Source: Syngnathus acus (Eukaryota; Chordata; Actinopteri; Syngnathiformes; Syngnathidae). Taken from it: 64,000 nucleotides of DNA. Within the stretch, counting starts at the first letter, position 1. The number at the start of each line of letters is the position of its first letter. A program made the translations under genes and the position numbers. The stretch spans positions 13,185,693 through 13,249,692 of the forward strand of contig NC_051088.1 in NCBI RefSeq assembly GCF_901709675.1, read 5' to 3'. Under the pieces are notes generated by a model. The model did not search any database. It saw only the letters and a list, made by a program, of their open reading frames with translations, and was not told the DNA's origin. This document shows, in pieces, positions 55,377 through 64,000 of this stretch.

Positions 55377-56252
55377 CCACTCCGTGCTCCTCCAGCTTTA
55401 TTGATAGTTTAAAATTACATTTCTATTTTCTAGGACTTCAGTTGCACTTTCCTTCCGACTTAAAAACTGAGTACAAGCAAATGGCATTTATACAGTAGTC
55501 TAAGTGATATTGTACAAAAATAACATTTTGATTTCTGTGAAAACTTTTCATTCCCAAATAACTCCAAATTCACCTGTTGTGACAACTGGTCACGGTGTTT
55601 TAAATTTGTCAAGATAAAAAGAACAAAACAAAACAAAAAAGAATTTCAAGGCCATTTTAAAGGAAAACACCTATCCCGGCCTAGCAAGTTTATTTTCTTT
55701 AAATTGTAAACAGAGTTCTAGAATAGAAGTTCCTCCTTTGATACCTCCAAAATGCTTTGTATCTTTGCAAGAACAAATGTCGGCTCCTGCTTAGCTGCGT
55801 GTAGTGCTGAAATGCATCATGATATGAAATGTTTCAATGTCATTCTCCCCTTGGCCAACTCAACCCACTAAAAACAAACCAAAATGACAATACGTGGAAG
55901 TTTGGTTTTGGTTTTACTCCCTTTCATCTCTTGACAAGATAGTCACTTCCACGAGCTCAGAGGTCCTACAGTTTCCAAAGTTTAGTCCCATTGATTAATC
56001 TCTGATCACCAGCGGCTTGGAAAGGGGGGTCCTTTAACAAAGCATTATACAGAACACCGCTACCAAACTAAAACATTTTTGTGTTGAATGCAGAAAGATT
56101 TTTTTTTCACCCCTTTCGTTACATGTCGAGAGGCTCACTGGCCCGGGACTAGCCTCTATTGGCCAACCTTTGGCCAGTGAAGAGGACTCAGAGAAAAATA
56201 ATACAACCAACCATCAATCTGAAAAAAAGGAGGGGCAACAGTGGGGCACCGA
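55377..56252 (-). other. cnbp: cnbp 3' UTR with polyadenylation signal
   Basis: The minus strand carries AATAAA at 55,402-55,397 (plus-strand TTTATT). The 850 bases up to the cnbp stop codon are AT-rich with no frame, typical of this gene's long 3' UTR. Confidence 0.75.
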
Positions 56253-57416
<1,164 letters not shown>

Positions 57417-57419
57417 AAC

Positions 57420-58593
57420 CTGAGTAAACAAACACAGCACATTATAAATACCATTGGATTCACACAGCTTGGAAAAGAATCAAATCCACTGATTGGATTC
57501 CAAATTTTGACTTGAAGAACAAGCATTGAATTTAATCTACGCTTATTTGGGACGGACACAGAAGCGGCGCACATCGAGCAGGCTATGACCTGGGCAAGGG
57601 TTTTCCTAATCTACAACCAACAAGGGGGTATCTCTAACCTTAAAGGTTCCAGCTTCATCTACAACTATCCAGCTAACTTACAGGATGGAATCACGCTGTG
57701 AACACCATTGGCCGAACATCCATTTGGTGCTGAAGACATCAAGTCGGGAAGACTGAGGGATAATGTGTAATCAATCACCTCATCTGCAGTGCCCAACGGT
57801 GGACAGGTGTTAAATTACGTTTTGCAAAGTTTGTTTTCAATAATCTTGTTTGTCAGACGGTGAGAAAACTTGTTGCATCAAACCCAACGTGAGCTTGCCC
57901 ACGAGTTTCGTGTACAAGCTTTGTCATCACTTTCAATCGTCCAATGCAGAGCGCCACATCAAAATGGCCATGACAGCATGTCGTAGTTTCATGTGCGTTT
58001 AACATTCGCCAAGATTGTAAAGATCGCCGTTTTAACTGGACTAAAATAACGTTTGCCTAAATGTTTAACAAAACGATTACCCAAACGTGGAAACTGCGTC
58101 GATGACGCCGTGGAAAGCAATTCAATGCTAAAGGTTGAAGCTATGCTAACGCGGGCCTAGTCACGTTGATGTTGCTGCGCAGTCGAGACACAACATTCAT
58201 GCTAACCTAACCCATGCTAGCTCTCCAACGCACCATCACGACTGAAAGGCACGTTTCAGTCGACGATAAAGCTCCCGCCTCCGACACAAAAAGGCTTTCT
58301 CCGGCCAAAAAACATTTTCACTGCTTCATCAAACGATTTGCGTTGAGTTTTTACAAGCAATTTTACGTATTTCCCGCGCAAGAAAAACACGCTAACGTCG
58401 TTGTGGCGGCCTACTGTTAGCAGGCCTGACTGAGGTCCTGACGCTCCGTAAACGAGCTCAAACCGACCAAGTTGACTAAAAACCGACCAATGGTCCAATT
58501 CACCAGATAGAGTACTTCGTACTGGTTAAACGTTTGACATCCGTCGGTATTAAATATTTTACGAGCAGTGGACAATTGTGGTTCATTTCTTAC
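57420..58593 (-). other. cnbp: cnbp intron 1
   Basis: The intron lies between the non-coding first exon and the first coding exon. It has donor GTAAGA at 58,593 and acceptor TTTACTCAG ending at 57,420. No CCTG repeat, the unit that expands in the human intron 1 in myotonic dystrophy type 2, is present. Confidence 0.75.
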
Positions 58594-58790
58594 CTCGATA
58601 GCTATAAAGCTCTGTCAGTGTTTACGCCTCCTTCTTTTGCGCTACATGCGGTGTGAGCATGAGCAGGAGTTCCTGAATTGTCATTCACGGAAACGAGTAA
58701 CAACCTACGCAGTGATTGGCCGCGTGCTTTGACAACAACCAATGAAAAGCAAGAAGGTCTGGATACCGCCTCTATGAATGAACCAATCAG
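58594..58790 (-). promoter_or_regulatory. cnbp: cnbp first exon and promoter with three CCAAT boxes
   Basis: The exon end at 58,594 (ATCGAG|GTAAGA, minus strand) marks the non-coding first exon. Upstream lie ATTGG at 58,715-58,719 and CCAAT at 58,739-58,743 and 58,783-58,787, three NF-Y type boxes within 73 bases. No TATA box is seen. The transcription start is probably between about 58,630 and 58,710. CNBP mRNAs are of the TOP class in mammals; a pyrimidine start could not be fixed here. Confidence 0.6.
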
Positions 58791-58836
58791 CAGGTCAAAA
58801 GAGCATTCGCTTCCTTAAATTGACTAACCTGGATGA

Positions 58837-58889
58837 CGACTACTACTACTACTACTAATAATAATAATAATAGTAATAATAATAATAAA
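58837..58889. repeat. (ACT)n/(AAT)n microsatellite
   Basis: An ACT run followed by an AAT run, just behind the cnbp promoter. Confidence 0.95.
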
Positions 58890-60718
58890 CATTGTATTAT
58901 TTTATTATTATTTAATCCCGCACCATAACCTTTACATTGCTTTTATAGAAACATTAACATTTAAAAAGCACTATTCACCAAGGGTTACATAATCAAACAC
59001 TACCACAGTAACACTACTTTTTCACCGTTTTGCAAAAACAACAACAAAACGTACTGTACAAAACACTAAAACAGGACTATTCAGCATTTATTTTAACATT
59101 AAGACGTGCGGAGCGTTGAAGAGTTAGAAAATATCTTTAAAATTATCTTTCCAAATACAAGAGAACAGTGACAGAACAATCATATTTAGTGGAATGAATG
59201 ACTGCCTCGAAGGATCCCAACAAACAAACAAACAAACAAACAAAAAACAAAAACAAAAAAACCTGAGTGTTCAGTCAAAATCCATATGAGGGAAAGATGC
59301 AGTCTGCTCCACACTTAAGGTGGAATGCTATCAACGCTACACTCTCGATGGTAATTACTGTTTCGTATTGTAAATGAAACATTTACATGTGTTATATGCT
59401 TTAAAAATATGAGGCAATGCTCCTCATATTCCATTAGAGGAGTCACTGTACACATATACACAGGGAGGAGTACCTTAAAATATTCCAGTGACTAAGCCCT
59501 ATCCTTATTATCATAGGAACAATATTAACACTTCTGACCTTTGCTAGATTGAATGTCATTTTTCTAAATGTAGATGTAAAATTAGATGGGTTGGGAGTAA
59601 GTGCACAGTTATTTTGAGATTTTTTTACAGCATAGTCTACTTCTGCTTCTTAACACAGCAATTCATACTGGAGTCAGGATCAATGAAGACATTGATTCGG
59701 ATGCCGATAAAGTGGTTTTTATGCCATAAATCAATTCCAGTTTGGACAAGCCCCAGCAGTCATTTAACATTTGGGGGGCTCTATGGGTAAGCAGAAATTG
59801 ACACTTCAGAAATGGTGATCACATGATGAGTGTACACTTCAACAGTCTTGTTCGAAAATACACTATACTACTATACCAATTTATTATTTAAAATCCCGCA
59901 AATGGGGAAACTTCTGTAAAGTACTAAGTGTTTCATCCACAAATGCAATTGACAACGAAAAATGCCATAAATTCTCAACTTTTTATTGGCTAAATAAGTT
60001 CATAAGTTCAAGTCCAAGTCTCAGCTCTGGCCTTCCACGATTAAGTTTGATTGATTGTTGCCCAATGATTACATGTGTGACCTACTATTTAAATCAAGTG
60101 TGTCTACTTTATATTTTCTGCAAAATGGATTTGCTATTTTCATTTTGGTACATTTGCTTGACTTTGATGCAGGCAATGTGGGCTTTTTTTTTTTTTTACT
60201 CTGCTGCCTGCTGCCAGATAGGTAATGTAAATGAGAATCAGTTTTAATTGCTTTACCTGAATAAATTAATGGTAAATAAATAATTAGTCCGCCTTTTTCC
60301 AGATGTCAGTCGTTTTCTATGACTTCTGATTTCAATGTAGTTTTTGCTAAATTTAAAATGCAGGTCAATGCACAGGTGGATGCAATAATATGATGAAAAA
60401 TATCGACTGTAAATAAAAAAAAAGGTGGGGGGCAACGGCTGAACTTAAAATTTCAAGGCCAGGATCTCTATTGAATTACTCTTAGCGTTAAATGAAAATC
60501 CCGTTGCATTGCCCTGAAATGTCCAGATGATGGCGCACTTACTTGAGTTTATATTGCAAAGTATTTTCTGAAGCCCGGTAGTCTGGGTCGATCCTTGTTG
60601 ATTTTTTTTTTTTTTTTAAGTACACCATACAGTGCTTATTATTAGCTGGATTATTAATAAATGCAATCTACAACGTTGTGAAAATACACGATGACCTCCC
60701 TGGCCTGACACGCAATTC
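58890..60718. other. Intergenic region between cnbp and raf1
   Basis: AT-rich, with no gene-like frame. It contains an (AAAC)n-type run at 59,218-59,258 and T-runs near 60,185-60,200 and 60,602-60,619. Nothing else was recognised. Confidence 0.6.
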
Positions 60719-61276
60719 TATATAAGCTTTTGTTCTCTGATTTCGCTGTGTTTCTCTCGTGTTAGGGGGCAAAACATCATGGTTGGCGTGGGAGGGCTTT
60801 AGAGCAGTGGGATTGATGCTAGTCTCTCGTTTTGATTGCGAGCTCTTGTGTTAATCGCAGTCGTCACTCGTCAGACGGACGCAGGCCACCGCGAGTTAAA
60901 CCTTTTTTACCCTCCATTGTAACTATTATCGGACGAAAGGAGTCGAGAACGGGCTGGAATTAAAACAGCTTCGCTCAACCTAACACAACAATGAATGCAC
61001 TCGTCGTGTCACTTTTTAAGGGACCGATCAACTTCGCCTTCAAAACTGCACTTTGGGGAAGATCAAACTTATTTTAGGTTTTGAGACGACCGGCCCGCGA
61101 CCTTCACGCCGCTCACTATCGCGACGTTTTACGGGATACGCGTTTTTTTTCCTTTTTTTTTTTGGAGTGCCAAAGTCACTTGGCCTTTTCTTTGAATGCG
61201 TTGCAAATATGATGATGTCACCGACGCCACTTTTTCCTGAAGTTATGGCGGAGCACAACTTTCCCAACTTCTCTTG
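60719..61276 (+). promoter_or_regulatory. raf1: raf1 promoter and non-coding first exon
   Basis: TATATAAG at 60,719-60,726 is a candidate TATA box. CpG-rich sequence follows from about 60,840. The exon ends at TCTTG|GTAAGC (61,276/61,277). Two upstream ORFs lie in it: one of 28 codons plus stop at 60,991-61,077 and one starting ATGATGATG at 61,209. The start site is not certain; raf1 genes are usually TATA-less, so the TATA box may be a coincidence. Confidence 0.55.
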
Positions 61277-63694
61277 GTAAGCAGACGGACTCAATCACAA
61301 TTTGCTGGATATAGCGCGGTTACTCTCGTAGCTACATGGAAAAGCTAACTACAAATGTGTAAAGCGAGTCTGAATAAAACAAATTGTTGTAAAGCGTGTG
61401 AGCGAACAGTATAGCGTTCGTTTCTGGGGGCCTACATCGGCTACCACTGTAGTAGCGACAGCGGTGTTACGAATTATTTAACTTTATTACGTTCCTCCTT
61501 TGTTGCTATTTAATGCAACGTTACTCGACGTAAGACAATGGGCACGAATGTCATTGATTTCACCATTTATGACTTGGCAGAAGCTGATTGTCTGCGTTAT
61601 GTGGTTTGACCTGCTGGGTGCATGACATTAGATAGAAAAGGACATCATTTCGCGCTACATAGCGATCGTACCGGATAAAAATCATTTTTGCTTTTACATT
61701 CCTGTAGAAATCTCAGAAAAGATCAGAAAGTGACATTTGGCACCCGATCTTATTTTTGTGCAGAATGATACAGAAAATGCACCGTAATAGTAAAATAACC
61801 CCCCTCCCTTTACACGTATGAAAAAATAAACCAAGTTGAATTGGAGGCACACCCCTTGCTTCCCCTTCTGTTTTCAGTGATGTGAAGCAGACCTTTTAGT
61901 GAGCACGCTCACTGCAAAGCACTGCACGTTAGCAAGATATCTGGTTTCTTTCAGACAGGTCACGTTACATGGTAGATGCAAACGCAGCACTTTTCACTAC
62001 AGCACAACCAAAATACCCCATTGGAGAACAATACGCCTAAAATATTGTACTTGTTGTGGTGTTCTTTTTTTTTTTTTTTTTTTTTTTTTCTCCAAACCAT
62101 GCATTCATGTTTTTATTTTTGGTCATGTAACTGAATCGTTTTGAAAATATGACATATAGTTTGCTGTTATGCTTCACCATTTGTGCCAGTACTATATTGT
62201 CATTTTAGTGCGGTTTTGAGCTTTAAAGATCCTTTGCATTTCATTGAGGTTTGCTCACATATTTGTGGGTTGGCTTTGTTGCCACATTGATGTAACTTTG
62301 AGGGGTTTATGTCAACACGATGCTTTAACCAAAGTGTGTTTTTATACTCGTCCTCAGCCCCGAGGCATCCACATTAATAACGTTGAGTCAGCATCGGTTA
62401 TGTTTGCTATTATTGAATTATAGTTATCTGGTGAGAAAAGCTGTGACAGAATATGAATGATTAGAATTAACCACAAATCTCGCTGAAAAGATCTGGTGAA
62501 GTTCACATTATCACCAGGATGGAAAGTATTGGATGGGTGATTTTTTTTCCTCTCTAAGCATTTTGGGGATTACGGAAGAGGATTAGGGCCAGTGAAGAAA
62601 AAAAAAAACAAGGGGTGACAGGATTCTGACTTTTTTCTCAGAATTCTTACTTTAAAGTAGAATTCTGAGAATAAAGTCAGAATTCCCACTTTCTGACTTT
62701 AAAGTCAGAATTCTGACTTTATTCTCAGAATTTTGACTTTAAAGTCAGAATTCTGAGAAAAAAAGTCAGAATCCTGTCACCCCTCGTTTTTTTCTTCTTC
62801 ACCGGCCCTAATCCTCTTCCGTAGGGAATTGTGTTATCTGGGTGACTTGTTTGTTTACAGTAGAGTCTAACGGCCTTGAGTCCTCACAACACAGTGAACC
62901 TTGAAGTGCCGTGTTTATGGCAGAAGACCACAGAAACAAAAACATGATGTATGTTTGGGTCACTGGTGTGTGTCCAAATAGCACCAAAGCCAGAATCCAC
63001 CATGACCCGTCTGTCAGTATGTCAGGTTATTTTGTGGTGTTTTGGGTTTAGTAGCAAACGAGCACCATTTAACAACCAAACCAGATTTTCCTTATGTATT
63101 TTTGATTGCTAATTTATCATCAGCCAACGAGCCATTTTATAGCTTAAGATGATATCAACTTGCTCTTTAGGATTCTAATATGTTGTGATTACATCACCAG
63201 CACCACTGCTGGTTTAAACCAAACCATGTCACCTCCACCCTGCTCACAACACCCACAAGGTGATTTATATTTAGTGCTTTTTACCTGGCAATTGCTTTGG
63301 TATGGTGTCCTTGTCATTTTGGCTCAGCAGCAGTCTTGGTCAGAATTCACTCACGACTTCTGAGAAGATTGCAGTCATCACTTGACATTTACTACATAAA
63401 TCCACCTGAGATGAACTTGATTTTGAATCAACACATTTCTTACCATGAAGAATTATGGCATCTCATGCAAGATATTTCATAACGCTCAGTGCTCTATAAA
63501 ATTGACAGGGCAATATACTTAACAGAAATGTCTGCCTCTTATTCGTTGCTGTGGGTTAGTTTCACACACTTTGACACGGAGTCTCCTCACTGCATCACTC
63601 TCGTTTCGAAAACGGACTAATGCAGTATTGATTATGTCAGCTGATGATGTGAGCTTTTAAAGCATTCAAAGTTTTTGTTTTTTCCTTTTTCCAG
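61277..63694 (+). other. raf1: raf1 intron 1
   Basis: The intron runs from donor GTAAGC at 61,277 to acceptor TTTTTCCAG ending at 63,694. It contains a T-run at about 62,066-62,089 and a hairpin MITE (62,571-62,823). No other exon was seen. Confidence 0.75.
62571..62823. mobile_element. Foldback MITE with near-perfect arms in raf1 intron 1
   Basis: The element begins TACGGAAGAGGATTAGGGCC and ends with its inverse, GGCYCTAATCCTCTTCCGTA. Pairing continues through GGGGTGACAGGATTCTGACT into the centre. The centre is a set of small palindromes of GAATTCTGACTTTAAAGTC type. TA at both outer ends could be a TA target duplication as in Tc1/mariner-type elements. No frame is present. The whole 253 bases can form one hairpin. 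Confidence 0.85.
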
Positions 63695-63720
63695 ACCGTT
63701 GAAAGCACTAGGCTTTACTG

Positions 63721-63921
63721 ATGGAGCACCTCCATGGAGCATGGAAGACCCTGAGCAATGGCTTTGGAATGAAGGACAATGCCTTCGAGGGCCCGTGCCT
63801 TTCGCCGACTAGGGTCGAGGGATTTCCCTGCCAGCGTCGCTCCTCGGATGACAGCAAGTTACCCGACTCGAAGACGAGCAGCACCATCCGCGTCTACCTC
63901 CCAAACCAGCAGCGCACTGTG
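63721..63921 (+). CDS. raf1: RAF proto-oncogene serine/threonine kinase, first coding exon (partial)
   Basis: RAF1 links Ras-GTP to MEK and ERK. Only residues 1-67 lie in the window; the rest is beyond the right edge. The start [16 protein letters not shown] follows vertebrate RAF1 closely. S28-P corresponds to human S29, and RRSS (S42) corresponds to S43 in the PKA/AKT-type site. The Ras-binding domain begins with [13 protein letters not shown], where R57, N62 and Q64 match the human Ras-contact residues R59, N64 and Q66. The exon starts after acceptor TTTTTCCAG (63,694), has 26 bases of 5' UTR, and ends at donor GTGAGC (63,922), at the same place as the human exon. The gene is divergent from cnbp. 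BRAF and ARAF N-termini differ clearly. Confidence 0.97.
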
Positions 63922-64000
63922 GTGAGCTAATTAAAAAAAAAAAATATTTTTAATATATATATATACACTCACACACACGTTTAGAAAATGGCCTACTGGT
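63922..64000 (+). other. raf1: Start of raf1 intron 2, cut by the window edge
   Basis: After the donor come an A-run, a (TA)n run and a short CA-rich stretch. Confidence 0.8.

Noticed and set aside
57420-58593. Possible CCTG expansion locus in cnbp intron 1
   Set aside because: I searched by eye for CCTG or CAGG runs as in human myotonic dystrophy type 2; none are present.
61053-61280. 75-codon frame in the raf1 first exon
   Set aside because: It begins at TTG, not ATG, and reads across the splice donor; only its ATG part (61,209 on) is discussed, as an upstream ORF.

Overview
The window is teleost fish nuclear DNA. It has long intron-rich loci with GT-AG splice sites, AATAAA polyadenylation signals, many simple repeats and fish-type DNA transposon relics (Tc1-like, hAT-like, pogo-like, MITEs). 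No bacterial or viral gene organisation, CRISPR array or operon is visible. Five protein-coding genes are recognised. All exon models were read by eye from splice sites, reading phase and remembered family sequences; no alignment was run.

Layout. Positions 1 to about 44,640 (+) are dominated by iqsec1 (BRAG2, an Arf GEF). Three good candidate alternative first exons (3,330; 11,341; 26,654) and a weaker one (10,823) lie up to 28 kb upstream of the common second exon at 31,217. All end in the same splice phase. The constant exons run to the stop codon at 41,994 and a roughly 2.6 kb 3' UTR follows. From 44,717 to 47,822 lies a compound inverted-repeat element of hAT-like pieces, with a core of duplicated palindromes and promoter-like motifs. 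A degenerate CCCTAA-containing minisatellite follows at 48,415-48,890. gp9 (+, platelet glycoprotein IX) has its coding sequence in one exon at 49,356-50,087. It is convergent with hdhd5 (-, 51,308-54,713, eight exons), and a short hairpin MITE sits between them. cnbp (-, 56,253-57,416 coding, seven CCHC knuckles) lies upstream of hdhd5 on the same strand. cnbp and raf1 are divergent, about 2.2 kb apart. raf1 (+) has a non-coding first exon near 60.75-61.28 kb and its first coding exon at 63,721-63,921, and it runs out of the window.

The genes do not form a pathway. Their proteins act in Arf6 traffic and synapses (iqsec1), thrombocyte adhesion (gp9), a probably mitochondrial HAD phosphatase-like role (hdhd5), nucleic-acid binding (cnbp) and MAP kinase signalling (raf1). 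From memory, the human counterparts of iqsec1 and raf1 lie on 3p25 and those of cnbp and gp9 on 3q21, so the block looks like retained ancestral linkage.

I found no clearly new molecular system. The best leads are the bank of phase-2 first exons of iqsec1; a 78-base intron in iqsec1 that is fully open in frame; a 30-base microexon between Sec7 and PH; the compound palindrome block with duplicated CRE, CCAAT and YY1-like motifs; a raf1 upstream ORF whose stop codon is created by splicing; and an unusually long cytoplasmic tail on gp9.
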